The translations under genes and the position numbers were made by a program. Source: Pseudomonas sp. GM41(2012) (lineage in GTDB: Bacteria > Pseudomonadota > Gammaproteobacteria > Pseudomonadales > Pseudomonadaceae). From it: a stretch of 64,000 nt of DNA. Positions 36,945 through 47,390 of this stretch are shown piece by piece. The notes beneath the pieces were generated by a model. That model was not told the origin of the DNA, did not search any database, and saw only the letters and a list, made by a program, of their open reading frames with translations. The stretch covers positions 1 to 64,000 of the forward strand of contig NZ_AKJN02000003.1 of NCBI RefSeq assembly GCF_000282315.2, given 5' to 3'. Positions within the stretch are counted from its first letter, which is position 1, and every line of letters begins with the position of its first letter.

Positions 36945-37500
36945 AACTATCTCCAAGGTATCCTGAAAGAACTACCTGAGATCTACACGCCATTGTCAAA
37001 TAGCTCACTCAGATTCGTCACTTTAGCCTTTGTGCCTTCGCATCACCACAACCGTCCCAAAATCGTCTCACGCTTATCAACGTCAAGCGTGCACGCATGC
37101 TGTTTGTACCCGCCCTCGGTATCAGAAGTCGCTCAAGGCCAGGGGCAATTCGGTAAATCCTAGCTGTCGCTCTAGCGTCTTTCTCGCCATCCAATCGTCG
37201 TATCTTCAGCCACTGATGGATGATGAATTCTTTGCCTATGTAATCGTTTTGAATTCGTCTTTTTTTCGTACCTGTAGTGTCCCCTAAATGCCAACGCATC
37301 TTGCATCCCTGCTTTAACCGGGTAGTGAAAAAATTATCTGAGTTTTGAGAAGAAAGACTAGGACAAGGTAGGGTTTGCTATACCGCCAGTCCCTGGCGCC
37401 ACACAACCGGCGCGCACCAGTCGTTCCACTCCCTCTGCTTTGCCTACCTTCCCTGCTCAGGGCAAGCCCCGAGCCCCCAACACCTGGAAAAGGAAAGCTT
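36945..37500. other. Gene-poor stretch with hairpins, possible oriT
   Basis: No convincing gene is present. Two hairpins lie upstream of the MobC-like gene: CGCCAG / CTGGCG at 37384-37398 (3-nt loop) and CCCTG / CAGGG at 37450-37461, followed by C-rich 'caagccccgagccccc'. In mobilisable plasmids the transfer origin lies directly upstream of mobC, so this is the place to look for it. No relaxase gene is in the island. The nick-site sequence was not recognised. Confidence 0.3.
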
Positions 37501-37802
37501 ATGAGCCTTAGCGAACAACGCCGACGCACAGGATGGCTGCCGGCAATTCGTTGTTTCGAGGAAGAGGAAGCACTGTGCGCGAGAAAGCCCACGACAGCGG
37601 AATGAGTGTTGGTCAGTTCGTACTGGCCGCAGCATTGAAGCGACAGACCAGAAGCAAAATTGACTCCCACGTAATCAATGAGCTGCGGCGCCTAGGAGGC
37701 CTTCAGAAGCATCTTTTCACAGAGGGCAACGGCGCGCTTTCCAAGGAGTACGCAAATGTCTTGGTTGAGATAACTGAGGCCATTAAGCGTATTGGGTGTT
37801 GA
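37501..37802 (+). pseudogene. MobC-like mobilisation protein, frameshifted
   Basis: Two overlapping frames make up one MobC-like protein. The first starts at ATG 37501 after 'AAAAGGAAAGCTT' and reads 'MSLSEQRRRTGWLPAIRCFEEEEAL'-like (first part), then drifts. The second frame, from about 37570, reads 'VREKAHDSGMSVGQFVLAAAL' and 'NELRRLGGLQKHLF', typical of MobC accessory proteins that help the relaxase open oriT. Joining the halves needs a frameshift near 37566-37576. A real mutation or a sequencing error cannot be told apart here. Confidence 0.6.
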
Positions 37803-37828
37803 GGTAAACCCGTTGGCGTCTTGGTGAC

Positions 37829-38137
37829 TCACAGTTCTGTCCTTATCTCATGCAATGCCAGGACTTCGTACTCTGCTAGACCATGACTGCACTGTTCCAA
37901 CCCTGCCGTCGAGCTCAGCACTTGATGCTCGATTTCCTGTTGCTCCAACAATCTTCCCAACAAGATGACCTCTCCGTCCGCCTCCAGCCTACGAAGCTGA
38001 TCTGGACAGCTAAACGCCCAACGATCAAGTATTTGCCAGCCACGGACGTGATAAGACGGAGAGCGGCGGATGGATTCAATAGTGGTGCTCGCCAACACGT
38101 TGGCCGCGATCGATAGCGGCGTGCTGTCACTGTGCAT
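37829..38137 (-). CDS. Island protein of unknown function, 102 residues
   Basis: I do not recognise it. It is soluble and acidic towards the C-terminus ('HGLAEYEVLALHEIRTEL'). Its start overlaps the end of the upstream gene by 11 bp and has 'GGTGGGAGACGCAT' before the ATG, so the two are almost certainly co-translated. It is convergent with the broken MobC gene. Confidence 0.55.
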   Translation of the reverse strand: MHSDSTPLSIAANVLASTTIESIRRSPSYHVRGWQILDRWAFSCPDQLRRLEADGEVILLGRLLEQQEIEHQVLSSTAGLEQCSHGLAEYEVLALHEIRTEL

Positions 38138-38375
38138 ATGCGTCTCCCACCTTGCGAAGACGTGTAATCATTCTTGTGTTTTGCGCGATCGAAGAAGACC
38201 GGAAGCCGCCTTTTTGCTTCAGCTCTCCGATGTGCTGATGGGAAAATCCGAGAGCAGAAAGGGTGGCGACATCATCGCGGGCAAGAGCCAGATTAGCCGA
38301 GCGCATCATCGCATTGGCCTGCTCCAGTCGAGTGATATCTGTCGGCACAAGAATGCTTCTGACGGGATTGCTCAT
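38127..38375 (-). CDS. Island protein of unknown function, 82 residues
   Basis: I do not recognise it. The product is helical and carries an HTH-like stretch 'DVATLSALGFSHQHIGELKQ' (residues about 36-55), so DNA binding is possible. The ATG is preceded by 'AGGAGCAATCT'. It is the middle gene of a three-gene run read away from the XRE regulator. Confidence 0.55.
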   Translation of the reverse strand: MSNPVRSILVPTDITRLEQANAMMRSANLALARDDVATLSALGFSHQHIGELKQKGGFRSSSIAQNTRMITRLRKVGDAYAQ

Positions 38376-38432
38376 AGATTGCTCCTACTGAATGATGAAC
38401 TGACGCTCAAGAATGGTGGTCCAGAGGCGCCA

Positions 38433-38975
38433 CTAGGTACCAAGCAACGTATCAAGTCGAGCCTCCGTATTGAGTACCTCTGTCGGCTTCAAAACGAGGC
38501 TGAACACGGGAACATCAAGATTGCTGGTCAGTACCTCCAACCTATGATTGTGCTTTCCTACCGGGACGATCCGCCAAGCATTAATTTCATCGAACCTGAA
38601 GAAATGCTCTGCGCCTTTGACTGGGTAGGCCAACAGCCTACATACAGATCCATCGATACCCAGGTAGGCATCGTTGATCTTTGCGAATACTTCGAGCTGC
38701 GGTTGAAAACCTGCGTTCTGGAAACCTGCAACCAGCTGCTTAAGCTTCTCTGCATAAAGTTGGTTGACACGCCAAAACAACCAGCCCCCTCCGACGAAGT
38801 AGAAAGTCAGAGCCCAGAACAACCATCGAACGGCCGGGTCAGCACCCCCAGTAAACCCCAAAAAGAACGGTAGGTTGAAACCGCACAAAACCACCACAAT
38901 CAGCAGCAACACTCCAACCGGCAGACTTCCAACAATCCATAGAATCCGGAATAGCTCCCAAATCTGCCTCATCAC
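38433..38975 (-). CDS. Island membrane protein of unknown function, 180 residues
   Basis: Two membrane helices (about residues 10-40 and 50-70) are followed by a soluble domain of about 110 residues. I see no known motif in the soluble part. The ATG follows 'GAGGGTAAGTG'. It is the first gene of the run and divergent from the XRE regulator gene across a 19-bp perfect palindrome, so it is probably under that regulator's control. Confidence 0.6.
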   Translation of the reverse strand: MMRQIWELFRILWIVGSLPVGVLLLIVVVLCGFNLPFFLGFTGGADPAVRWLFWALTFYFVGGGWLFWRVNQLYAEKLKQLVAGFQNAGFQPQLEVFAKINDAYLGIDGSVCRLLAYPVKGAEHFFRFDEINAWRIVPVGKHNHRLEVLTSNLDVPVFSLVLKPTEVLNTEARLDTLLGT

Positions 38976-39004
38976 TTACCCTCATACGAACGTTCAACAA
39001 TAAA

Positions 39005-39023
39005 ATATCTGATAATCAGATAT
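39005..39023. promoter_or_regulatory. Perfect 19-bp palindrome, likely XRE operator
   Basis: Arms ATATCTGAT / ATCAGATAT with a single central base lie in the 96-bp divergent gap between the membrane-protein gene and the XRE gene. A half-site-like 'gcagatata' follows at 39031. A repressor of the XRE type would be expected to bind here and control both directions. Confidence 0.65.
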
Positions 39024-39071
39024 CTTAAAAGCAGATATAGTTTGGCAAGCCGCCCCTCCAGATACGCGGCC

Positions 39072-39320
39072 ATGACCAAAGCGATCTATCGACGTGAGCA
39101 CGAAATTTTTCTTCAAGTTTTGAAATGCATGCGCGTCGAGTCCGGAATGACTCAAGCACAGTGCTCCGCAGCCCTAGGTAGACCGCAGTCATTTATGAGT
39201 GATGTGGAGCGAGGAGTCAGAAGGCTCGATATTGTTCAGCTTCGCGATCTTTGTCTCGTCCTTCAGACTGATCTCTCAAGCTTTTCAAAAACGTATGAGC
39301 AAGCACTTACCAAGGGATAA
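39072..39320 (+). CDS. XRE-family helix-turn-helix regulator
   Basis: This 82-residue protein is essentially a single Cro/C1-type HTH: 'MRVESGMTQAQCSAALGRPQ' then 'SFMSDVERGVRRLDIVQLRDL'. The ATG at 39072 gives a compact repressor; a TTG at 39042 extends it by 10 residues. It probably represses its own promoter and the divergent membrane-protein operon through the palindrome at 39005-39023. Confidence 0.8.
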   Translation: MTKAIYRREHEIFLQVLKCMRVESGMTQAQCSAALGRPQSFMSDVERGVRRLDIVQLRDLCLVLQTDLSSFSKTYEQALTKG

Positions 39321-40129
39321 TGTACGCATCCATTCCCAACTGCATCCGGCATGCTGGCAGAAACGGTCAGTTATGGCGAGCAGACGAGGCTAGGCTGAAT
39401 CAATACAATGATCTGCACTCGATTGCCATGCTATTGGGGGGTAACAGCCCACAAGAATACAGTGATAGAGGTGTAATTCGCGCTGATCCTTCCTGCTGTG
39501 GGAAGGCCATTTCAATCAAGTTCGAATAATTAATCATGAGCATTTCAAGATAGCTGCTGATGCGGCTATCTGGCAGACTCACAACCATTTAAAGCTTTTT
39601 TAGACATCTTTGAGCGTTAACACCATGAATGCCAAACCTTGGGTTACCGGAATCGAGTAGCCCGGCATCTGGGCGTAGTGAAGAACACGGGTTACCGCTG
39701 GCGGAAGCACTAGGATCTACCCGCGCACAAGATCGAGCGATCTGTGGAAATTCCAGCTCTCCGAGACTGATGAATCGGTGCGCGCGGGCGGTGCCGATGG
39801 CGATACGGAGAACGGGAACGTACAAAAGTGAATCCAGTGAGGAAGTATTGTGAGCCGGGAAGGCCCCTCCTCGACAGGAAACTTTCACGGCCAGTAACCA
39901 GCAAAACCACGGAGCTTGGACGAAATCGCCAAAGATTGCATTGCTTTGCCAGTGCAATTGGTGGCCGGTTATCGCGCACGAAGGAGTTTGAGGCGCCCCG
40001 CTGATGACTACACCCCAGCACACCTGCCGATACTCCGCTGCGCTAGCTAACTAGCCCCCCAACACCACCCAGTCACTTCTACACACGATAGAGTGGCCAA
40101 GTAAACCGAATTGAAACAGGAAAAACAAT
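39321..40129. other. Long gene-poor stretch in the island
   Basis: About 800 bp separate the XRE gene from hsdM. A 69-codon frame (39320-39529) starts at an ATG overlapping the XRE stop (TAATG) and might be a coupled small protein, but nothing supports it beyond that. The segment 39590-40060 has stops in all frames and may be remnant DNA. The hsdM promoter should lie in the last 150 bp. Confidence 0.4.
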
Positions 40130-41701
40130 ATGACCAGCACGCAACAACGCGCCGCCCTGCAACGCCAGATCTGGCAGATCGCCAACGATGTCCGAGGCGC
40201 CGTCGATGGCTGGGATTTCAAGCAATACGTGCTCGGCACCCTTTTCTATCGCTTTATAAGTGAAAACTTTGCCAGCTACATCGAAGGCGGTGACGACAGC
40301 ATTAACTATGCCGAACTGCCCGACAGCGTCATCACCGCAGATATCAAAGACGACGCCATCAAGACCAAGGGCTACTTCATCTACCCCACCCAGCTGTTTG
40401 CCAAGGTCGCCGCCACCGCCAACACCAACGAGAGCCTGAATACCGATCTGGCCACCATCTTTGCGGCTGTTGAAAGCTCCGCGAACGGCTACCCGTCGGA
40501 GCTCGACATCAAAGGCCTGTTTGCCGACTTCGACACCACCAGCAACCGCCTAGGCAACACCGTCAAAGACAAAAACACCCGCCTGGCCGCTGTGCTCAAA
40601 GGCGTTGCCGAATTGGACTTTGGTGATTCGCATGACGGTGATTTTAAGGAAAACCGCATCGACCTGTTTGGCGATGCCTACGAATTCCTCATCTCCAACT
40701 ACGCGGCCAACGCTGGCAAATCGGGCGGCGAGTTCTTCACCCCGCAGCATGTTTCCAAGCTGATTGCCCAGCTCGCCATGCACAAGCAGACTAGCGTCAA
40801 CAAGATTTATGACCCAGCCTGTGGCTCAGGCTCACTACTGCTGCAAGCCAAAAAGCACTTTGATGCGCACATCATAGAAGACGGCTTTTTCGGGCAAGAA
40901 ATCAACCACACCACGTATAACCTGGCGCGGATGAACATGTTCTTGCACAACATCAATTACGACAAGTTCAACGTTCAGCTCGGCAACACTCTGATCGACC
41001 CGCACTTCGGCGACGACAAACCCTTCGATGCCATAGTCTCCAACCCACCGTATTCAGTGAAGTGGATAGGCAGCGACGACCCCACGCTGATCAACGACGA
41101 ACGCTTTGCCCCCGCTGGCGTGCTCGCACCCAAATCCAAAGCCGACTTTGCCTTTGTGCTGCATGCGCTGAGCTACCTCTCCAGCAAAGGTCGCGCCGCC
41201 ATTGTCTGCTTCCCCGGCATCTTCTACCGGGGCGGGGCCGAGCAGAAAATCCGCCAGTATCTGGTAGACAACAACTACGTCGAAACCGTGATTTCGCTCG
41301 CGCCCAATCTTTTCTTCGGCACCACCATCGCCGTGAGCATTCTGGTGCTGTCCAAACACAAAACCGACACCACCACCCAGTTCATCGACGCCAGCGGGTT
41401 GTCCAAAAAGGAAACCAATAACAACGTGCTGCTGGATACGCACATCGAGCAGATCATGCAGGTGTTCGATAGCAAGGCGAATGTCGATCATTTTGCCCAG
41501 TCAGTAGCTTACGAACAGGTTGCTGGCAACAATTACAATCTGTCGGTCAGCAGCTACGTCGAGCCGATGGACACCAGCGAAGTCGTGGACATTACCCAGC
41601 TCAATGCCGAGCTAAAAACCACAGTCGCCAAGATCGACCAGTTGCGCAAAGATATTGATGCGATTGTGGTGGAAATTGAAGGCGAGGAGTTGGAGGAATG
41701 A
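40130..41701 (+). CDS. hsdM: Type I (IC) DNA methyltransferase HsdM
   Basis: This is the modification subunit, which makes N6-methyladenine at the recognition site and is needed for restriction. It has 523 residues, close to EcoR124I HsdM. An N-terminal helical domain (about 1-150) is followed by the methylase domain with SAM motif '[13 protein letters not shown]' (near residue 228) and catalytic 'NPPY' (near 304). It overlaps hsdS by 4 bp (ATGA). The GC-rich coding style differs from the AT-rich hsdS and prrC that follow. The ATG follows 'ACAGGAAAAACAAT'. Confidence 0.95.
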   Translation: MTSTQQRAALQRQIWQIANDVRGAVDGWDFKQYVLGTLFYRFISENFASYIEGGDDSINYAELPDSVITADIKDDAIKTKGYFIYPTQLFAKVAATANTNESLNTDLATIFAAVESSANGYPSELDIKGLFADFDTTSNRLGNTVKDKNTRLAAVLKGVAELDFGDSHDGDFKENRIDLFGDAYEFLISNYAANAGKSGGEFFTPQHVSKLIAQLAMHKQTSVNKIYDPACGSGSLLLQAKKHFDAHIIEDGFFGQEINHTTYNLARMNMFLHNINYDKFNVQLGNTLIDPHFGDDKPFDAIVSNPPYSVKWIGSDDPTLINDERFAPAGVLAPKSKADFAFVLHALSYLSSKGRAAIVCFPGIFYRGGAEQKIRQYLVDNNYVETVISLAPNLFFGTTIAVSILVLSKHKTDTTTQFIDASGLSKKETNNNVLLDTHIEQIMQVFDSKANVDHFAQSVAYEQVAGNNYNLSVSSYVEPMDTSEVVDITQLNAELKTTVAKIDQLRKDIDAIVVEIEGEELEE

Positions 41702-42912
41702 GCAGCGTGAGCTTTATGAAAAAGCTGCTGAATGGGGTGGCTGTTGAGTGGAAGTCCGTTTCAGAAATATTCCATCTGAAAAATGGTTACACTCCATCAA
41801 AATCAAATCATGAGTATTGGGAAGGCGGAACCATTCCTTGGTTCAGGATGGAGGACATCAGGGAGAATGGTCAAATACTTGCCGACTCGCTTCAAAAGGT
41901 TTCAGTTAACGCATTGAAAGGCGGGAGATTATTTCCTGCTAACTCAATCATAATTGCAACATCTGCGACGATTGGCGAACACGCTCTTATTACCGTCCCA
42001 TACTTGGCTAACCAAAGATTTACCTGTTTGATTTTGAGACCAGAATATATCGGAAACTTCGATATTAAGTTTATTTTTTACTACTGCTTTTTACTCGCAG
42101 ACTGGTGCAAAAAAAATACGACTATGTCGAGCTTTGCTTCAGTAGACATGGACGGACTTAGAAGTTTCCCCTTTCCTATTCCCTGCCCAGAAAGTCCCAA
42201 AAAGTCGTTGGAAATCCAGACCGAAATCGTCCGAATTTTGGACGCATTTACCTACCTTACATCCGAACTTACAGCAGAACTAACAGCAGAACTTACAGTC
42301 CACAAAAAACAATACAAATACTATCGTGATCAGTTGTTGAATTTTGAAGATGGGGATGTGGTGTGGAAGAAGTTGGGGGAAGTGGCTGAAGTTAACACTG
42401 GTTCAAAACCACCTGAAATTTTTGAAAGCGCGACAAGCTTTGATTACATCAACGCGGGAACATCCAGATCGGGATACAGCGCGGCAAGTAATTGTGTAGG
42501 TGATACCGTCACAACCCCGTCGCGAGGCCAGGGTGGCATTGGCTACACAGGGTACCAAAGGGAGCCTTTCTGGTTGGGGCCTTTGTGCTACAAGCTGCAA
42601 TCAACAAATAAGGCTGTTCTGATCAACAAATACCTTTTCTATTTCCTTCAATCAAGAAGTGAATTGTTGTTGGGTTTGAAGAAAGAAGGCGGGGTACCTG
42701 CCGTCAACAAGTCCGATCTTGTTCAATTAGAAATACCTATTCCTTCGCTCGAAGAACAGAACCGGATTGTTGCTATCCTTGACAAGCTCGATACCGTGAC
42801 CAAGTCCATCAGCAAAGGCTTACCGCGAGAAATCGAGCTGCGACGGAAACAATATGAGTATTACCGCAACTTGCTGTTGAGCTTCACGAAGCCGGAAGAG
42901 GTAGAGGCATAG
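41698..42912 (+). CDS. hsdS: Type I (IC) specificity subunit HsdS
   Basis: This 404-residue protein decides which split DNA site is methylated and cut. It has two target-recognition domains (about residues 15-180 and 215-375) and two conserved helical regions. The central spacer holds tandem 'LTAE' units ('[13 protein letters not shown]', residues about 186-200) as in the EcoR124 family. '[15 protein letters not shown]' after the first domain is mirrored by '[15 protein letters not shown]' after the second. The first TRD is AT-rich, a sign of recent exchange. Confidence 0.94.
   Translation: MSSVSFMKKLLNGVAVEWKSVSEIFHLKNGYTPSKSNHEYWEGGTIPWFRMEDIRENGQILADSLQKVSVNALKGGRLFPANSIIIATSATIGEHALITVPYLANQRFTCLILRPEYIGNFDIKFIFYYCFLLADWCKKNTTMSSFASVDMDGLRSFPFPIPCPESPKKSLEIQTEIVRILDAFTYLTSELTAELTAELTVHKKQYKYYRDQLLNFEDGDVVWKKLGEVAEVNTGSKPPEIFESATSFDYINAGTSRSGYSAASNCVGDTVTTPSRGQGGIGYTGYQREPFWLGPLCYKLQSTNKAVLINKYLFYFLQSRSELLLGLKKEGGVPAVNKSDLVQLEIPIPSLEEQNRIVAILDKLDTVTKSISKGLPREIELRRKQYEYYRNLLLSFTKPEEVEA
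42256..42300 (+). repeat. 12-bp tandem repeats in hsdS spacer
   Basis: Units 'cttacatccgaa', 'cttacagcagaa', 'ctaacagcagaa' and a partial 'cttacagtc' encode [15 protein letters not shown]. In EcoR124I versus EcoR124II, two or three copies of the equivalent TAEL unit change the spacer of the DNA recognition site by one base. This array could change specificity by slippage. Confidence 0.85.
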
Positions 42913-42913
42913 C

Positions 42914-44176
42914 ATGGGTAAGACGCTAAAGGAAATCGCCCAACATCTGAGCACGCCTAAAACGTTTCGGAAAACTGTTCCTGAAAGAACAAAGGTGATA
43001 GAAGAAACCAAACCCGTTCCAAAGGTGCAGCTGATTTACGCATTCAACGGTACGGGCAAGACGCGTCTCTCACGGGAATTGAAAGAGTTGCTCCCGCCCA
43101 CAACTGGAGATGAAGATACCCTGCACTCTGAGTTGGCAAGTAAGAGAGTTCTTTATTTCAGTGCATTTACGGAAGATTTGTTCTATTGGGACAATGATCT
43201 GGCATTTGATGCCGAACCAAAATTGTTAATCCACCCCAACTCATTCACTCGATGGGTACTGGAAGAGCAAGGTCAAGACCGGAACATTGTTACAAATTTT
43301 CAGCGTTACACCAACGACAAGCTCACGCCACGATTCAATGAAGAATACAAACGCAAAGACAAAGACGATCACGAGGTCACAATCAAAGCGTTTTCAGAGG
43401 TGACTTTTTCGTTGGAGGGCGGCAATGATGAGTACACTGAAAATCTGAAAATCTCCAAGGGCGAAGAAAGTAACTTCATCTGGAGCATTTTCTATACGCT
43501 GCTTGAGCAGACGATTTTCACACTGAACGATGTCCAGCCTGACTATCCTGAACCAACCCCATTTGACAACCTTGAGTATGTGTTCATTGACGATCCTGTC
43601 AGCTCTCTGGATGACAATCATCTGATCCAGTTGGCGGTAGACTTAGCGCAACTGGTTAAATCAAATAATTCCAGTGTCAATTTCATCATTACGACGCACA
43701 GCCCACTATTCTTCAATGTGCTGTGCAATGAGTTTGGCAGCGATGAAAAAACCGAGCGCTACAGTTGGAAATCAAAATGGTTTAGTAAGTCACGTTTGGA
43801 AAAAAATAACGATGGCAGTCTTCATCTTACGGAGCAGCCAAACGACTCTCCTTTTGCATACCATCTATACCTGATATCGCAGCTTGAGGAGGCCATAAAC
43901 AGTGGGCAAGTCGAAAAATATCACTTCAACTTGCTTCGAAATATTCTAGAAAAAACAGCAACATTTCTCGGATACAAAAGATGGGAGCATCTTTTGCCGA
44001 AAACAGATGATGGCTTACCCAACCCGTATGCAAAACGAATTGTGAACTTCTCAAGCCACTCAAAACACTCGGCGGAAGAAGTGGCGCCATTGAAACCAGA
44101 AGAGAAAAAGGTTCTGGAAGAACTGATTAAACACGTTGTCGAACACTATCGATTTTGGCAGGAAAAAACCAAATGA
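42914..44176 (+). CDS. prrC: PrrC anticodon nuclease
   Basis: This 420-residue protein is a tRNA-cutting toxin normally held silent by the type IC enzyme it is encoded with. The N-terminal two thirds form an ABC-like NTPase: Walker A 'AFNGTGKT' (43-50), signature 'SKGEE' (181), Walker B '[12 protein letters not shown]' (223-234) and switch His262 ('TTHSP'). The C-terminal nuclease part has '[17 protein letters not shown]' and 'NFSSHSKHS', giving Arg342, Glu346 and His382, which fit the Arg-Glu-His catalytic triad of E. coli PrrC. The place between hsdS and hsdR equals the E. coli prr locus. It starts 1 bp after hsdS and overlaps hsdR by 4 bp. The tRNA target (tRNA-Lys in E. coli) is inferred. 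Confidence 0.93.
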   Translation: MGKTLKEIAQHLSTPKTFRKTVPERTKVIEETKPVPKVQLIYAFNGTGKTRLSRELKELLPPTTGDEDTLHSELASKRVLYFSAFTEDLFYWDNDLAFDAEPKLLIHPNSFTRWVLEEQGQDRNIVTNFQRYTNDKLTPRFNEEYKRKDKDDHEVTIKAFSEVTFSLEGGNDEYTENLKISKGEESNFIWSIFYTLLEQTIFTLNDVQPDYPEPTPFDNLEYVFIDDPVSSLDDNHLIQLAVDLAQLVKSNNSSVNFIITTHSPLFFNVLCNEFGSDEKTERYSWKSKWFSKSRLEKNNDGSLHLTEQPNDSPFAYHLYLISQLEEAINSGQVEKYHFNLLRNILEKTATFLGYKRWEHLLPKTDDGLPNPYAKRIVNFSSHSKHSAEEVAPLKPEEKKVLEELIKHVVEHYRFWQEKTK

Positions 44177-47100
44177 TCGAATACAGCCCAATTGCCGAAT
44201 CGAAAAATTTCATCGTTCTGGATAAATACACCCAGGAATGGAAAGTCGCAGAAAGCTACCAAAGCGAAGGCGATCTGGAGCGCGAGTTCATCCAGGATTT
44301 GGTCAATCAGGGCTACGAATACCTGCCCAGACTGAATACGCCTGAAGCCTTGTTAGCCAATGTGCGTGTGCAGTTGCAAACGCTCAATAACGTACAGTTT
44401 GCGGAGGGTGAATGGCTTCGCTTTGTCGAAACCTGGCTCGACAAGCCCAGCGATGGCATCGTCGAGAAAACTCGCAAGGTTCACGATGACTACATTCACG
44501 ACTTTGTTTTTGACGATGGTCGTATCCAGAACATCTACCTGCTGGACAAGAAAAAAATCGCCCGCAACAAGGTGCAGGTGATCAAACAGTTTGAGCAGAC
44601 CGGCACGCACGCCAACCGCTATGACGTGACAATTCTTGTCAATGGCTTGCCGCTGGTACAGGTGGAATTGAAGAAGCGCGGCGTGGCGATCCGCGAGGCC
44701 TTCAATCAAGTGCACCGCTATAGCAAAGAAAGCTTCAACAGCGAGTATTCCCTGTTCAAGTATTTGCAGCTGTTCGTGATCTCGAACGGTACCGACAGTC
44801 GTTATTTCGCCAACACTACCCAGCGCAACAAGAACAGCTTCGACTTCACCATGAACTGGGCTAGGTCGGACAACAGTTTGATCAAAGAGCTGAAGGACTT
44901 TACCGCCACCTTCTTCCAGAAACACACCCTGCTCAATGTGCTGCTGCATTATTCGGTGTTTGATATCAGCAACACGCTGCTGGTGATGCGCCCCTACCAG
45001 ATTGCCGCCACCGAGCGCATTTTGTGGAAGATCAACGGCGCGTATCAGGCCAAAAACTGGAGCACCACGGAAAGCGGTGGCTTTGTTTGGCACACCACCG
45101 GCTCGGGCAAAACGCTGACCAGTTTCAAGGCGGCGCTGCTGGCCACTGAGCTGGAATTTATTGACAAGGTCTTCTTTGTGGTGGACCGCAAGGATCTTGA
45201 CTACCAGACAATGAAGGAGTATCAGCGCTTTTCACCGGACAGCGTGAATGGCTCTGACAGCACGGCGGGCTTGAAGCGCAACCTGGACAAGGACGATAAC
45301 AAGATTGTCGTCACCACCATCCAGAAGCTCAATAACCTGATGAAGAGCGAAGGAGACTTGGCCATATACGGCAAACAGGTTGTGTTCATTTTTGACGAAT
45401 GCCACCGCAGCCAGTTTGGTGAAGCACAGAAGAACTTGAAGAAGAAGTTCAAGCGGCTCTATCAGTTCGGCTTCACCGGCACGCCGATTTTTGGCGATGA
45501 CATTGTTGATGGCAAATTAATCCGCAAAGGAAATGCACTTGGTGCTGACACCACAGCCAGCGTGTTTGGCCGTGAATTGCATTCGTATGTGATCACCGAT
45601 GCGATTCGCGATGAAAAGGTGCTGAAGTTCAAGGTGGATTACAACGATGTCCGCCCACAGTTCAAGGCCATCGAAACCGAGCAGGACGAGGAGAAGCTCA
45701 GCGCAGCAGAAAACAAACAGGCCTTACTGCACCCCGACCGTATCCGTGAGATCACCCAGTACATCTTGAACAACTACCGGCAGAAGACCCATCGCCTACA
45801 AGCCGGCAATAAGGGTTTCAACGCCATGTTCGCTGTCAGCAGCGTAGACGCGGCCAAGCTGTATTACGAGTCGTTCAGGGAGCTACAGAAAGCCAGCGAT
45901 AAGCCTTTGCGGGTAGCCACAATCTTCTCCTTCGTCGCTAACGAAGAGCAGGATGCGATCGGTGATATTCAGGACGAAAACTTTGATGTATCTGCCATGA
46001 ACAGCAGCGCCAAGGAGTTTTTGAGCGCAGCCATCGCGGACTACAACGCGCTGTTTAAGACCAACTTCAGCGTGGACAGCAATGGTTTCCAGAACTATTA
46101 CCGCGACCTGGCCAAACAGGTCAAAGCCAAAGAAATCGACCTGTTGATCGTGGTGGGTATGTTCCTAACCGGCTTTGATGCCCCCACGCTAAACACGTTG
46201 TTTGTCGACAAGAACCTGCGCTACCACGGGCTGATGCAGGCCTACTCGCGCACCAACCGCATTTTTGATGCCACCAAGACCTTTGGCAATATCGTCACTT
46301 TCCGCGATCTGGAGCAGGCCACGATTGATGCCATCACCCTGTTCGGTGACAAGAACACCAAGAACGTAGTGCTGGAGAAGAGCTACAGGGAATATATGGA
46401 AGGCTTCACCGACATGGCGACCGGCGAGGAGAGGCGCGGCTTTGTAGAGGTGGTACAGGAACTGGAAACGCGCTTCCCCGATCCCGCAGCCATTGAAAAA
46501 GAAGCTGACAAAAAGGCTTTCGCCAAGCTGTTTGGCGAGTATTTGCGCGTGGAAAACGTGCTGCAGAACTATGACGAGTTCGCCAGCCTGAAGGATTTGC
46601 AAAGCGTCGATATGACCGACCCGGCGGCGCTGGAGGCGTTCAAGGCCAAACACTTTCTGGATGACGACGATCTGACTGCACTGCAAGCCATCACGCTCCC
46701 TGCTGAGCGGAAAGTTCAGGATTACCGATCGACCTACAACGATGTGCGCGACTGGCTGCGCCGTGAAAAAGCGGGGAGCGAAAAGGAAAAGTCCACCATC
46801 AACTGGGACGATGTGGTGTTTGAGGTTGACCTGCTCAAGTCGCAGGAAATCAATTTAGACTACATCCTGGAGCTGATCTTCGAGCACAGCAAGAAGATCG
46901 GGAGAAAGTCGGATCTGGTGGATGAAGTGCGGCGCGTGATTCGGGCAACCCTAGGCAACCGCGCCAAAGAGAGCCTGCTAGTGAACTTCATCAATCAGAC
47001 CGATCTGGACCAGATTGGTGAAAAGGCCAGCGTGATCGAAGCCTTCTTCACCTTTGCCCAGGTAGAGCAACAGCGTGAGGCGCAAGAGCTGATCAGCGAT

Positions 47101-47304
47101 GAGAACCTGAATGCCGAGGCAACACGACGCTACATCACCACCTCACTCAAGCGGGAGTTCGCCAGTGAAAATGGCACTGAGCTCAATGCTGTTCTGCCTA
47201 AGATGAGCCCACTGAATCCGCAGTACTTGACCAAAAAGCAGACTGTCTTCCAGAAAATCGCTGCCTTTGTTGAGAAATTTAAAGGTGTGGGGGGAGAGAT
47301 CTAA
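44173..47304 (+). CDS. hsdR: Type I (IC) restriction subunit HsdR
   Basis: This is the ATP-driven translocase and nuclease subunit, 1043 residues, close in length and sequence style to EcoR124I HsdR. The nuclease site is '[10 protein letters not shown]' plus 'VELKKRG' (near residues 150-170). Helicase motifs are Walker A 'HTTGSGKT' (near 307), 'FDECHRS' (near 408), 'GFTGTP' and 'MQAYSRTNR' (near 690). The ATG at 44173 overlaps the prrC stop (ATGA). A terminator follows 63 bp after the stop. Confidence 0.96.
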   Translation: MIEYSPIAESKNFIVLDKYTQEWKVAESYQSEGDLEREFIQDLVNQGYEYLPRLNTPEALLANVRVQLQTLNNVQFAEGEWLRFVETWLDKPSDGIVEKTRKVHDDYIHDFVFDDGRIQNIYLLDKKKIARNKVQVIKQFEQTGTHANRYDVTILVNGLPLVQVELKKRGVAIREAFNQVHRYSKESFNSEYSLFKYLQLFVISNGTDSRYFANTTQRNKNSFDFTMNWARSDNSLIKELKDFTATFFQKHTLLNVLLHYSVFDISNTLLVMRPYQIAATERILWKINGAYQAKNWSTTESGGFVWHTTGSGKTLTSFKAALLATELEFIDKVFFVVDRKDLDYQTMKEYQRFSPDSVNGSDSTAGLKRNLDKDDNKIVVTTIQKLNNLMKSEGDLAIYGKQVVFIFDECHRSQFGEAQKNLKKKFKRLYQFGFTGTPIFGDDIVDGKLIRKGNALGADTTASVFGRELHSYVITDAIRDEKVLKFKVDYNDVRPQFKAIETEQDEEKLSAAENKQALLHPDRIREITQYILNNYRQKTHRLQAGNKGFNAMFAVSSVDAAKLYYESFRELQKASDKPLRVATIFSFVANEEQDAIGDIQDENFDVSAMNSSAKEFLSAAIADYNALFKTNFSVDSNGFQNYYRDLAKQVKAKEIDLLIVVGMFLTGFDAPTLNTLFVDKNLRYHGLMQAYSRTNRIFDATKTFGNIVTFRDLEQATIDAITLFGDKNTKNVVLEKSYREYMEGFTDMATGEERRGFVEVVQELETRFPDPAAIEKEADKKAFAKLFGEYLRVENVLQNYDEFASLKDLQSVDMTDPAALEAFKAKHFLDDDDLTALQAITLPAERKVQDYRSTYNDVRDWLRREKAGSEKEKSTINWDDVVFEVDLLKSQEINLDYILELIFEHSKKIGRKSDLVDEVRRVIRATLGNRAKESLLVNFINQTDLDQIGEKASVIEAFFTFAQVEQQREAQELISDENLNAEATRRYITTSLKREFASENGTELNAVLPKMSPLNPQYLTKKQTVFQKIAAFVEKFKGVGGEI

Positions 47305-47366
47305 TTGGATCCCTCCATCCGCCTGGAAAACCTCCAAGACGCGCGCCTGGCCAATCGCAAAGCTGC

Positions 47367-47390
47367 TGACACCGGCCCCGAGCCGGTGTT
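47367..47390 (+). terminator. Terminator of the hsd-prrC operon
   Basis: The stem ACACCGGC / GCCGGTGT with a 5-nt loop is followed by TTTTA, 63 bp beyond the hsdR stop. Confidence 0.8.

Noticed and set aside
37018..37299. 93-codon minus-strand frame upstream of mobC
   Set aside because: No ribosome site or family; composition does not look coding.
39589..40023. 144-codon minus-strand frame in the island gap
   Set aside because: No ribosome site and no domain; Cys/Arg/Ser-rich composition suggests chance. I also considered intron or retron remnants but could not identify the conserved parts.
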